This document shows, one piece after another, positions 56,249 to 64,000 of a stretch of 64,000 bases of DNA. The stretch is taken from contig JAEUTZ010000022.1 of the NCBI GenBank assembly GCA_016787725.1, positions 62,001 through 126,000 on the forward strand. Reading direction: 5' to 3'. Made by a program: the position numbers and the translations under genes. The notes beneath the pieces were generated by a model. That model was not told where the DNA came from and ran no database searches. It worked only from the letters and a program-made list of their open reading frames with translations. The number at the start of each line of letters is the position of its first letter. Position 1 is the first letter of the stretch. This DNA is from Cyclobacteriaceae bacterium. GTDB taxonomy: Bacteria; Bacteroidota; Bacteroidia; Cytophagales; Cyclobacteriaceae.

Positions 56249-57775
56249 ATGCAGGCAACCGTTATCACCAAAGAGGAGCGAAGTTCCCTTTGGTCCGTCA
56301 TCATGGCTTCTTCCGTAGGGACGTTGATAGAATGGTATGATTTCTATATTTTCGGAAGCCTGGCAACAATTTTATCACAGCAATTTTTTCCACAAACCAA
56401 TCCAACGGCTGCCTTTCTTTCAACACTTGCTACGTTCGCTGCCGGGTTTGTCGTTCGACCCTTTGGGGCCATTGTTTTTGGCCGGCTTGGCGATATGGTG
56501 GGTAGGAAATATACCTTTCTTGTAACCCTCGTGCTGATGGGCGGGTCCACTTTTGCTATCGGCCTAATACCTGGATATGAAACTATTGGCATTGCTGCCC
56601 CGGCTTTGGTTTTGGTACTCCGTCTTTTACAAGGGTTGGCTTTGGGTGGAGAATATGGAGGCGCAGCCACCTATGTGGCGGAGCACGCACCGGCTGCCAA
56701 AAGAGGCTATTATACCAGTTTCATTCAAACCACAGCCACGATGGGCTTGTTTGTCTCCATTGGTGTTATACTTGCGGTGCGGCATTGGGTGGGAGTAGAA
56801 CAATTTTCAGTGTGGGGTTGGCGAATTCCATTTTTACTTTCTGCTATCCTGGTGGGTATTTCAATTTATATCCGGTTGCGAATGCAGGAGTCGCCCCTTT
56901 TTAAGAAGATTAAAGCCGAGGGGAAAATTTCAAAAAATCCCATCAAGGAAAGTTTTGGTAAAAAGGAGAACCTGATCCTGGTGCTTATTGCTTTATTTGG
57001 CGCCACCGCGGGGCAGGGCGTAGTTTGGTATACAGGTCAATTTTATGCCATGACCTTCCTTGAAAAGACATGCCTTGTTGAGTTTGTTCAAACGCGGGAT
57101 ATCATAGCCATTGCCTTGTTAATAGGTACCCCGTTCTTTATTGTATTCGGTGCCTGGAGTGATCGAATCGGCCGGAAATACATCATGATGGCCGGTATGT
57201 TATTGGCTGTGTTCCTGTACAGGCCCATCTATAAAGCCATGTATTCCATTACCAATACACAAACAAAAGTTGAACTTGAGCAAGCAACGTCTCTAACCCG
57301 TACTCACACGATCAATGCTCCCGGAGATACTACCGTGATAATTAAGATCGAACGGGTATTTGCCGATCAGACCATACAAACAGAAACCAGAAAGGTGCTG
57401 GCGAATGGAACAAGTACAACCTCTCAATCTGAAATATTTCTGGCCGGCACTAATTACTGGCTTATGATTGGATTGGTAGTGGTGCAGGTGTTGCTTGTAA
57501 CCATGGTGTATGGACCGATAGCCGCATTTCTTGTCGAGTTATTCCCCACGCGCATTCGCTATACTTCTATGTCGCTGCCATACCATATTGGTAACGGAAT
57601 ATTTGGAGGTATGACACCCTTCATTGCCGCCTCGTTGTATGAAGCAAGCAAAGACAATGGATCTGGGGGCGACCCATTTGCTGGTTTGTGGTATCCGATA
57701 ATCGTTGCCGGACTTAGTTTTGTCATCGGCATGATATTCTTAAGCAACAAAAAGCGAGGCGAAGTGATGGAATAA
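56249..57775 (+). CDS. MFS transporter, metabolite:H+ symporter (MHS) type
   Basis: A 508-residue 12-helix permease. The start (SSVGTLIEWYDFYIFGSLATIL) and GRLGDMVGRKYTFLVTLVLMG, LQGLALGGEYGGAATYVAEHAP are characteristic of the MHS family (ProP, KgtP, ShiA). An unusual extra hydrophilic segment of ~70 residues (about 335-405, Thr-rich, e.g. TLRTHTINAPGDTTVIIKIE-like) lies between later helices and probably faces the periplasm; several Bacteroidota members share such an insert. Substrate (organic acid, betaine, proline) unknown. The ligD gene begins 3 bases after its stop. Confidence 0.85.
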   Translation: MQATVITKEERSSLWSVIMASSVGTLIEWYDFYIFGSLATILSQQFFPQTNPTAAFLSTLATFAAGFVVRPFGAIVFGRLGDMVGRKYTFLVTLVLMGGSTFAIGLIPGYETIGIAAPALVLVLRLLQGLALGGEYGGAATYVAEHAPAAKRGYYTSFIQTTATMGLFVSIGVILAVRHWVGVEQFSVWGWRIPFLLSAILVGISIYIRLRMQESPLFKKIKAEGKISKNPIKESFGKKENLILVLIALFGATAGQGVVWYTGQFYAMTFLEKTCLVEFVQTRDIIAIALLIGTPFFIVFGAWSDRIGRKYIMMAGMLLAVFLYRPIYKAMYSITNTQTKVELEQATSLTRTHTINAPGDTTVIIKIERVFADQTIQTETRKVLANGTSTTSQSEIFLAGTNYWLMIGLVVVQVLLVTMVYGPIAAFLVELFPTRIRYTSMSLPYHIGNGIFGGMTPFIAASLYEASKDNGSGGDPFAGLWYPIIVAGLSFVIGMIFLSNKKRGEVME

Positions 57776-57778
57776 GAC

Positions 57779-60103
57779 ATGGCTAAAAAATCGCAGTGGA
57801 CGCTGGTTGGAAAACGCAAGTTGGAACTGTCCAACCTTGAAAAAGTATTATTTCCAAAGGATGGGTATACCAAAGCTGAAGTCATTGAGTATTACTTGAA
57901 GATTGCCCCAACCCTGTTGCAGCATGTGAAAGGCCGGGCGCTTACCTTAATTCGCTTTCCCGATGGAATTACTGGGGAAAGTTTTTATCAAAAGAACCGG
58001 CCGGATTGGGCACCCGACTGGCTGGAATTTGTCAAGCTGGGGAAAGAGGAGAAAAAAGATTATATCATTGCCACCGAGCCTTCCTCGCTGGTATGGCTCG
58101 CGAACTTAGCGGCTCTGGAGTTACACCAGCTTCACAGCCGGAAGCCAGATTTCGAGCATCCGGATTACATGGTCTTTGATCTTGACCCCCCAGAAGGGTA
58201 TGACTTTACCAAAGTAGCTTCATTGTCATTAGAATTAAAAGCCTACATCGAGACCTTTGGCTACACATGTTTTGCCAAAACTACCGGTGGCAAAGGCATC
58301 CACATCTGTTGTCCACTCGAACCCCGGTGGGATTTTCATACCGTATTCGAAGCTGCCCAAGCGATCGCAGTTCCCTTTACAGATCGCAACTCAAAAGAAA
58401 CCACGTTGCACATAAAAAAGGAAGCGCGCAAAGGCCGGGTGTTGATTGATATTTTCCGAATCCGGTCTGGTCAAAGTATTGTTTCGCCCTACAGTATTCG
58501 CGGTCGTGATGGCGCTCCGGTTTCCATGCCTTTATCCTGGGGTGAGATTGAGGTGTTGAAATCACCCTTGGCGTATAACATCACGAATGCCATTGATAAA
58601 GTGGTTCAGGATGGCGATGCCTGGGAAGGGATGGACGCCTATGCCGTGGAATTGCACACGCACCGGAAGACCAAAGTGACGAAAGCCAAAACGTTACCCG
58701 CCAATAAAAAACACAAGACACCTGAGCAACTGGAGTCATATGAAAAGAAACGTGACTTCAGGAAAACTCCGGAACCGGAAGCGCGCATCCTGGAAGGCAG
58801 TGGTACCAGTTTTGTGGTGCACCGGCATCACGCTTCTCATTTGCATTACGATCTCCGGCTAGAACAGGATGGTGTTTTGAAGTCATGGGCTGTGCCTCGC
58901 GGTCTGCCACCGCATCCGGGTGTCAAACGACTCGCAGTTCAGACCGAGGATCACCCCATGAAATACCTGACGTTTGATGGAGAAATTCCAAAAGGTCAAT
59001 ATGGAGCCGGTGAGATGTGGATCTATGCATTGGGCAAGTATCAAATCACGAAGGAAAAGAAAGACGGCTTCTATTTTCGGTTAAGCAGCCGGGAGGTGAG
59101 CGGTGAATACCGGATCTACAAGATCAAAGCAAAGGAATGGTTGCTGGAGCGGGTGGACACACCGCAGGTGAATTTTTTACAAGACCCGATAGAACCCATG
59201 CTTTCCGGCTCGGCCAATGTACCCCCAACCGGTGATAATTACCTTCATGAAATAAAATGGGATGGCATCCGGGCCCTGATTGCATTGGAAGATGGTCAGG
59301 TTCGTATTCGTTCGCGCAATCAAAATGAGATAACCAAACAGTTTCCGGAACTCACCGTGGCCGACAAGTCCTTCCGGGCAACGTGCGGTTTATTTGATGC
59401 TGAGATTGTTTGTCTGGATAAAAGTGGAAAAGCTGATTTTAAGAAAGTGATTCACCGGTTAATGAGCACAGGCGAAACGTCCATTCAAAAATCAGTAAAA
59501 ACCAGTCCGGCCTATTGCTATATCTTCGATTGTCTTTACATGGATGGTCGTAGCCTGATCAATGAACCTTTGGAGAAAAGGAGGGAGTGGTTGAAAGATG
59601 CCATTAAATCAGATACGCCCTACCGAATTAGCGAGGCTGTGGAAGATGGAAACGCCTTGTTTGAAGCGACCCGGGAACATCAATTGGAAGGAATTATTTC
59701 GAAAGAACGTTCAGGAAAGTATCTACCAGGGAAACGTTCCGATTCCTGGTTGAAAGTTAAGGTACGGAATACACGCGAGTGTGTAATTCTGGGTTACAAT
59801 CCCGGCAACGGAGACCGCAGTACTACGTTTGGTGGTTTGCACATTGCAGAGCGGGTAGGAGATAAGTTAATCTATAGGGGAAAGGTTGGATCCGGATTTG
59901 ATGATGCCACTTTGAAGGAAGTATTTAAGGAAATCAAAGCGTTAAAAGAAATTAAAAAACCAATCCCCGATAAGGTGATGGACGAGAAGATCAGCAAATG
60001 GATAGAGCCAGCCCTGATAGCAGAAATCAATTTCTCGATGATAACAAAAGACAATCAGTTTCGGGAGCCAGTGTTTGTTCGGTTACGACCTGATTTAGGT
60101 TGA
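57779..60103 (+). CDS. ligD: multidomain DNA ligase D (POL-PE-LIG) for non-homologous end joining
   Basis: A 774-residue ATP-dependent DNA repair enzyme. Domain order: primase/polymerase ~5-290 with the acidic pair Asp134/Asp136 in FDLDPPEG; 3'-phosphoesterase ~325-450 (FVVHRHHASHLHYDLRLE, KGQYGAGEMWIY); ligase ~470-774 with catalytic Lys493 in EIKWDGIRA, DAEIVCLD, GIISKERSGKY and an OB-fold end (CVILGYNPGNGDRSTTFGGL, REPVFVRLRPD). This POL-PE-LIG order is that of mycobacterial LigD and differs from Pseudomonas (PE-LIG-POL). Together with the Ku gene 3.4 kb downstream it makes a complete two-protein end-joining system. Confidence 0.95.
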   Translation: MAKKSQWTLVGKRKLELSNLEKVLFPKDGYTKAEVIEYYLKIAPTLLQHVKGRALTLIRFPDGITGESFYQKNRPDWAPDWLEFVKLGKEEKKDYIIATEPSSLVWLANLAALELHQLHSRKPDFEHPDYMVFDLDPPEGYDFTKVASLSLELKAYIETFGYTCFAKTTGGKGIHICCPLEPRWDFHTVFEAAQAIAVPFTDRNSKETTLHIKKEARKGRVLIDIFRIRSGQSIVSPYSIRGRDGAPVSMPLSWGEIEVLKSPLAYNITNAIDKVVQDGDAWEGMDAYAVELHTHRKTKVTKAKTLPANKKHKTPEQLESYEKKRDFRKTPEPEARILEGSGTSFVVHRHHASHLHYDLRLEQDGVLKSWAVPRGLPPHPGVKRLAVQTEDHPMKYLTFDGEIPKGQYGAGEMWIYALGKYQITKEKKDGFYFRLSSREVSGEYRIYKIKAKEWLLERVDTPQVNFLQDPIEPMLSGSANVPPTGDNYLHEIKWDGIRALIALEDGQVRIRSRNQNEITKQFPELTVADKSFRATCGLFDAEIVCLDKSGKADFKKVIHRLMSTGETSIQKSVKTSPAYCYIFDCLYMDGRSLINEPLEKRREWLKDAIKSDTPYRISEAVEDGNALFEATREHQLEGIISKERSGKYLPGKRSDSWLKVKVRNTRECVILGYNPGNGDRSTTFGGLHIAERVGDKLIYRGKVGSGFDDATLKEVFKEIKALKEIKKPIPDKVMDEKISKWIEPALIAEINFSMITKDNQFREPVFVRLRPDLG

Positions 60104-60124
60104 TTTCAACAAATTTGTTTCAAA

Positions 60125-61336
60125 TTATTTCGTTTCACAAATCTGAGTTTTCATTTTCGAGTCGACCGAAATTCCCAGCTTTTGTGCGTGTTTCAGGTCT
60201 TCGCAAGCTTCCGCTTTCTTACCCAGCCGATGATAAGCCACGCAGCGATTGTAATAAGCAAGACCATATTCCGGATAGTAGGTAATGGCCACAGTGTAGT
60301 CTTCAATGGCATCTGCAAAGCGATTTAATTTTACGCAGGCATTTCCATGGTTAAGCCAACCCTTTTCATAGTCGGGCTTCAAGGCAATCACTTGTTGATA
60401 ATCTGCCAACGCTCCAGGGATATCGTTTAGCTGTTCCTTAATAAGTCCGCGGTTTAACCAATAATCCACTTCGTTGGGATTAAGACGAACAGCTTGATTG
60501 TAATCATCCAGAGCACCCCTCAGATTTTTTGTTTTCATTCGCAGCAATCCCCGTTCAGCATACGAATAGGGGAGTTTGGGATTGGCTTCAATTGCTTCGG
60601 ATAAAAGCACTTCCGATTGTAAATTATCAGAACCTTTAAAAAACAAAGCAAGATTGTGTTTGGCCAGGCTGTTTTCCGGATTCAACGACAGCGCCTGTTG
60701 ATAATCTCTTACCGCCCGAACGGTATCCAACATCACCTGATAAGCAAGACCTCTATTTAAAAAGTAATCTGAATTGGTGGGCTCCAGGGTAATGGCAGAA
60801 TCATAGTAAAGAAGTGCCTTGGTAGGGACTTTTAATTTAGTCTCAATCAAACCCAGGTAATTGTAAAGCGTTGACTTTAAATGACGCTGGGCTGTAAAGG
60901 CACGCGTGGTACCATCCCCGGCCTGGCCGGTTTGAAAGTATACGGTATTGGTTTCTCCACCTTCTGGGAGGCTCAACAGTTTCAGAAAATCCTCTTTGGC
61001 CATGGCCCATTGGCCAAAATTATACCGGCTTACTGCCCGTGTGAACAGCACTTCCTTGTCCTCTGGATCGGATTCCAAATAAATATTGAAATCCGTTAAC
61101 GCCCCCTGATGGTCACCCATTTGTTCGCGTACCAGGCCACGGCTGTAGTAAGCATCATAATAAAAAGGACTCAACCGCAGACACTCATTGAAATGTGCCA
61201 GGGCGGTTTTGTAGGATTTATTCTTTAACGATTCTTCCCCCTTTTCAAAATAATAAGTGGCCGACCGGGTTTGGGCATCCCCGGCTAATACAGAAAAACT
61301 CAGAACGAATGTTAAAAGGAATTTGCTGAAAGCCAC
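60125..61336 (-). CDS. exported TPR-repeat protein
   Basis: A 403-residue protein with a signal peptide (cleaved near AGDAQT) followed by around nine tetratricopeptide repeats from ~28 to ~390 (for example YFEKGEESLKNKSYKTALAH, YYSRGLVREQMGDHQGALTD, YWLNRGLIKEQLNDIPGALA, GLAYYNRCVAYHRLGKKAEA). TPR solenoids mediate protein-protein contacts; no partner can be named. Periplasmic by its signal. Convergent with ligD (21 bases apart) and divergent from the TetR-fold gene. Confidence 0.9.
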   Translation of the reverse strand: MAFSKFLLTFVLSFSVLAGDAQTRSATYYFEKGEESLKNKSYKTALAHFNECLRLSPFYYDAYYSRGLVREQMGDHQGALTDFNIYLESDPEDKEVLFTRAVSRYNFGQWAMAKEDFLKLLSLPEGGETNTVYFQTGQAGDGTTRAFTAQRHLKSTLYNYLGLIETKLKVPTKALLYYDSAITLEPTNSDYFLNRGLAYQVMLDTVRAVRDYQQALSLNPENSLAKHNLALFFKGSDNLQSEVLLSEAIEANPKLPYSYAERGLLRMKTKNLRGALDDYNQAVRLNPNEVDYWLNRGLIKEQLNDIPGALADYQQVIALKPDYEKGWLNHGNACVKLNRFADAIEDYTVAITYYPEYGLAYYNRCVAYHRLGKKAEACEDLKHAQKLGISVDSKMKTQICETK

Positions 61337-61439
61337 AGTTAAAGTTCCGGATAATCATCCAATTCTAAAAGCCAGAGAAAAGAGTCGTAATAAAATTCAG
61401 AAATACGTAACCATCCACCGGAAAACTTGTTTTTTTTAC

Positions 61440-62111
61440 ATGGAAAAGACGACAAAATCCAAATCAAAGGGAACTACCGCTTCGGCAGATAACATTACAG
61501 CAGCGTATCGCGATTGTTTACTTTCTGAAGGCAAGCAACCTGCTTCGGTCTTTAAATTTTGTAAGGATCAAGGCTTTAAGGAGAGCGAATTTTATCAATG
61601 CTTTGCTTCTTTTGAAGCACTCGAAAAAGCAATCTGGAAAAATTTTGTTGAGACTACCCGCGCAAAAATGCTAGCCGATGCCAGTTATTCCAGTTTTACA
61701 ACACGGGAGAAAATCCTCACCTTTTATTTCATGCTGGCAGAAACGTTGAAGACGGATCGGAGTTTTGTGTTAATTCAGTTGAAGTCATGGAACAAACCCG
61801 GAATGGTTCCTCCTTTTTTGAAGGGATTCAAATCTTCTTTTGACGACTGGATCAACTCTGTACTGAATGAAGGCAAAGCGACTGGCGAAATTGCAAAACG
61901 ACCGTTCCTCGATGACCGATATGACGTTTTGTTCTGGTTGCACCTGATGTTCATACTTCAGTTTTGGGCCCATGATCAAAGCAGCAACTTTGAACAAACC
62001 GATGCGGCTATCGAAAAGTCCGTAAATCTGGCATTCGATCTGATCGGCAAAGGGGTGCTCGACAATGCCTTGGATTTTGGTAAGTTTTTGTATCAGAACT
62101 CCAAAAGCTGA
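61440..62111 (+). CDS. TetR-fold protein paired with an ADCK/UbiB kinase (COQ9-like candidate)
   Basis: A 223-residue all-helical protein. Residues ~15-65 fit a TetR N-terminal domain (ITAAYRDCLLSEG, then VFKFCKDQGFKESEFYQCFASFEALEKAIW), though the HTH is degenerate relative to typical TetR repressors. The C-terminal ~150 residues are helical, as in TetR ligand domains. The ATG at 61440 is chosen since the longer frame from 61257 runs into the divergent TPR gene. The ADCK kinase gene starts 5 bases after its stop. It may be a repressor, or a TetR-fold lipid-binding partner of the kinase as COQ9 is for COQ8; the latter is a hypothesis. Confidence 0.75.
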   Translation: MEKTTKSKSKGTTASADNITAAYRDCLLSEGKQPASVFKFCKDQGFKESEFYQCFASFEALEKAIWKNFVETTRAKMLADASYSSFTTREKILTFYFMLAETLKTDRSFVLIQLKSWNKPGMVPPFLKGFKSSFDDWINSVLNEGKATGEIAKRPFLDDRYDVLFWLHLMFILQFWAHDQSSNFEQTDAAIEKSVNLAFDLIGKGVLDNALDFGKFLYQNSKS

Positions 62112-62116
62112 TCTGA

Positions 62117-63439
62117 ATGAGTAAACTGAAAGAGCAGAAGAGTATACCCGTAGGCAAAGTTCAGCGGGCGACAAAATTTATTTCTACAGGAGCCAAAATC
62201 GGGGGTAATTACCTAAAGCATTATAGTAAAAAGCTCGTCAATCCAGAGCTATCGAAGGACGAACTGCATCAGGATAACGCCTCAGATATTTACAACTCAC
62301 TCAGCGAATTGAAAGGCAGTGCGCTTAAGGTTGCGCAAATGTTGAGCATGGACAAGAATTTGTTACCTACCGCCTATCAAACACAATTCGCTATGGCGCA
62401 ATACAGCGCCCCACCGTTATCGTACCCATTGGTTGTCCGGACATTCGAAAAGGCGTTGAGAAAAAATCCAAATGAATTGTTCGATACCTTTTCGCACTCG
62501 GCCACCAATGCGGCTTCCATTGGCCAGGTTCATCAGGCCACTGCAAAAGGGAAGGTGTTGGCTGTAAAAATTCAGTATCCGGGAGTGGCCGAAAGCGTAA
62601 AGAGTGATTTGGCCATGGTAAAGCCAATTGCCTTGCGAATGTTTAAGTTAAACCCAGCTGAATATGATGAATTTATTGGTGAGGTGGAGACTCGTCTCCT
62701 GGAAGAAACCGACTACCGATTGGAGTTGAAGCGTTCCATAGAGCTTTCGCAGCAATGTCAACATATTCAGGGATTGACCTTTCCAACCTATTACCCGGAG
62801 TATTCGGGCGATCGCGTACTTACTATGGACTGGATGGAGGGTAAGCCCCTGGGGGCGATGTTCAAGTCAAATGCGTGGACGCAATCGGACCGGAATCGAA
62901 TAGGGCAAGCCTTATGGGATTTCTATCATTTTCAAATACACAGGCTGCGGTCCTTGCATGCCGATCCACATCCCGGCAACTTCATTATTACTCCGGAGGG
63001 CAAATTGGGTGTAATTGATTTTGGTTGCGTAAAAGAGATTCCCACCCACTTTTACAAGCAGTATTTTCAATTGCTGGATAGCGAGATTCTAACAGATACC
63101 GAAAGAATGAATCGGGTATTTCAAGAGCTCCGCTTTATTTATCCGGACGACAGTGCACGAGAAAAGAAATTCTTCACGGAGGTGTTTATGCAACTGGTTG
63201 ATTTACTGGGTCGACCCTTCCGATCCCCGCGATTTGATTTTTCAGAGAAATCTTATTTCGAAGCGCTCTATCGGTTTGGTGAAGAAATAGGGCAGATGCC
63301 AGCCTTTCGTGAATCAAAACGGGCCCGCGGTGTTAAAGACGCACTCTATATCAACCGCACGTACTATGGTTTATACAACTTGCTTCATGAACTTAAATCG
63401 GATGTCGACACAACATCCTGTGTTGATTTTAAGCCTTGA
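62117..63439 (+). CDS. ABC1/ADCK/UbiB-family atypical kinase (COQ8-like)
   Basis: A 440-residue protein kinase-like ATPase. It has the ADCK features: the KxGQ helix, here with Ala for Gly (LKVAQML, 71-74); the Ala-rich loop as NAASIGQVH (~130), in place of AAAS; VKIQYPGVAESVKSDL with the ATP-site Lys (~150); LLEETDYRLEL; the catalytic HADPHPGNFI and the metal-binding IDFG (~303). The similarity to eukaryotic COQ8/ADCK3 seems closer than to E. coli UbiB, and the C-terminal membrane helices of UbiB are not seen. Family members support quinone or lipid metabolism. Menaquinone use is expected in this phylum, so the role here is open. Confidence 0.9.
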   Translation: MSKLKEQKSIPVGKVQRATKFISTGAKIGGNYLKHYSKKLVNPELSKDELHQDNASDIYNSLSELKGSALKVAQMLSMDKNLLPTAYQTQFAMAQYSAPPLSYPLVVRTFEKALRKNPNELFDTFSHSATNAASIGQVHQATAKGKVLAVKIQYPGVAESVKSDLAMVKPIALRMFKLNPAEYDEFIGEVETRLLEETDYRLELKRSIELSQQCQHIQGLTFPTYYPEYSGDRVLTMDWMEGKPLGAMFKSNAWTQSDRNRIGQALWDFYHFQIHRLRSLHADPHPGNFIITPEGKLGVIDFGCVKEIPTHFYKQYFQLLDSEILTDTERMNRVFQELRFIYPDDSAREKKFFTEVFMQLVDLLGRPFRSPRFDFSEKSYFEALYRFGEEIGQMPAFRESKRARGVKDALYINRTYYGLYNLLHELKSDVDTTSCVDFKP

Positions 63440-63550
63440 TGCCTGATCGTCACCCAGCTACTTTGCCAGTCAATTATTTTGAAAAGTAATTCATAATCAA
63501 TATTTTAGTGCCCCTAAGTTCATTTTTTAAACTAACCAAACTCACTTTTT

Positions 63551-64000
63551 ATGAGGGCAATTTGGAAAGGGCACATCCAATTCTCTTTAGTCACTATTCC
63601 CATACGCATATACAATGCGATTGATACCGGTCAGACCATCTCTTTCAATCTGCTATCCCGCGAGGGACACAACCCGGTGAGTTATGAAAAGAAAGATAAA
63701 GTAACCGGTCAGCCCCTTAAAAATGAGGATATCGTGAAGGGGTATCAATATGAACCCGGACAATATGTAATCATTGAACAGGAGGACTTTGACAAAGTGA
63801 AGTTGAAGAGCGAAAAAGTAATTGTTATAGAAGGATTTGTTAAATCAACCGAGGTACACCACACCCTTTTTGAGACTCCGTATTTCGTTGGACCGGATGG
63901 TGATCTGGGTGCGAAAACCTACGGGTTATTATGTCAGACTTTAAAAGACAGCGGTAAGGTAGGTGTTGGCAAGGTAGTCTTGCGCGACCGGGAGACCCCC
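63551..64000 (+). CDS. ku: Ku-family DNA end-binding protein, N-terminal part
   Basis: An open frame from ATG 63551 that runs off the window (150 codons visible). The N-terminus MRAIWKGHIQFSLVTIPIRI is the hallmark of bacterial Ku (AIWKGxIxFGLVxIPV). Later blocks also fit: ISFNLLSREGHNPV, GYQYEPGQYVIIEQEDFD, and KTYGLLCQTLKDSGKVGVGKVVLRDRE. Ku forms a ring on broken DNA ends and recruits LigD, which is encoded upstream in the same direction. It has its own 111-base upstream gap after the ADCK kinase gene. Confidence 0.94.
   Translation, partial: MRAIWKGHIQFSLVTIPIRIYNAIDTGQTISFNLLSREGHNPVSYEKKDKVTGQPLKNEDIVKGYQYEPGQYVIIEQEDFDKVKLKSEKVIVIEGFVKSTEVHHTLFETPYFVGPDGDLGAKTYGLLCQTLKDSGKVGVGKVVLRDRETP

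Noticed and set aside
60108-60119. AACAAATTTGTT palindrome between ligD and the TPR gene
   Set aside because: Short AT-rich palindrome with no loop or T-run; not a credible terminator or operator on its own.
61257-61439. N-terminal extension of the TetR-fold gene from a TTG
   Set aside because: Would overlap the start of the divergent TPR gene and adds a basic stretch without family similarity; ATG at 61440 is better.

Overview
The window looks like a chromosomal stretch of a free-living Bacteroidota bacterium, most likely of the Cytophagales. The basis is gene content: CRTAC1-type FG-GAP/VCBS lipoproteins with ASPIC/UnbV domains, TonB-dependent receptors with an N-terminal carboxypeptidase-like domain, a DUF4249 lipoprotein, a NUDIX-type sugar regulator, ThuA/sugar-dehydrogenase/cytochrome fusions, Bacteroidota-style -7 boxes (TAnnTTTG) and few Shine-Dalgarno sequences. 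No database search was possible, so the taxon is an inference. I saw no tRNA, rRNA, CRISPR array, insertion sequence or prophage.

Layout. 1-9515: tandem giant FG-GAP lipoproteins (the first cut by the window edge), a small lipoprotein, and a vanadium-haloperoxidase/PAP2-fold lipoprotein. 9512-13014 (minus): a TonB-dependent receptor followed by a DUF4249 lipoprotein. 13212-26146: ten closely spaced codirectional genes joining alpha-glucoside catabolism (SLC45-like transporter, GH13 alpha-glucosidase, ROK kinase, PfkB kinase, beta-phosphoglucomutase, GH65 maltose phosphorylase) with glycerol catabolism (glpF, glpK, glpD) and a DUF3179 membrane protein. 26015-28306: a DUF1232 protein and small membrane/VOC proteins.

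28340-33373 is a xylose module: sugar MFS transporter and NUDIX regulator on the minus strand, xylB and xylA on the plus strand, with a likely regulator operator between the divergent genes. 33454-42740 is an oxidative sugar module: Gfo/Idh/MocA oxidoreductase, two sugar phosphate isomerase/epimerase-fold proteins, a lipoprotein cytochrome c, a 1114-residue ThuA/dehydrogenase/PKD/cytochrome/CBM fusion, and a TonB receptor after a strong terminator. 42862-51511 holds GTP-type PEP carboxykinase, tyrS, a MazG-like hydrolase, two small unknown genes behind a repeated 14-bp motif, a zinc-ribbon membrane protein, a Tsp-type protease and a TraB/GumN-like protein. 51660-57775 holds an ABCG-like transporter with an N-terminal TerB-like region, a lipoprotein, a histone-deacetylase-fold enzyme and an MHS-type MFS transporter. 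57779-64000 holds a LigD of POL-PE-LIG order and, cut by the right edge, Ku; between them are a TPR protein and a TetR-fold/ADCK-kinase pair reminiscent of COQ9/COQ8.

Best candidates for closer study: the hybrid maltose-phosphorylase/glycerol operon, the TetR-fold + ADCK pair, the ThuA/dehydrogenase/cytochrome fusion beside a free cytochrome paralogue, the repeated motif upstream of two small unknown genes, and the FG-GAP/haloperoxidase array.
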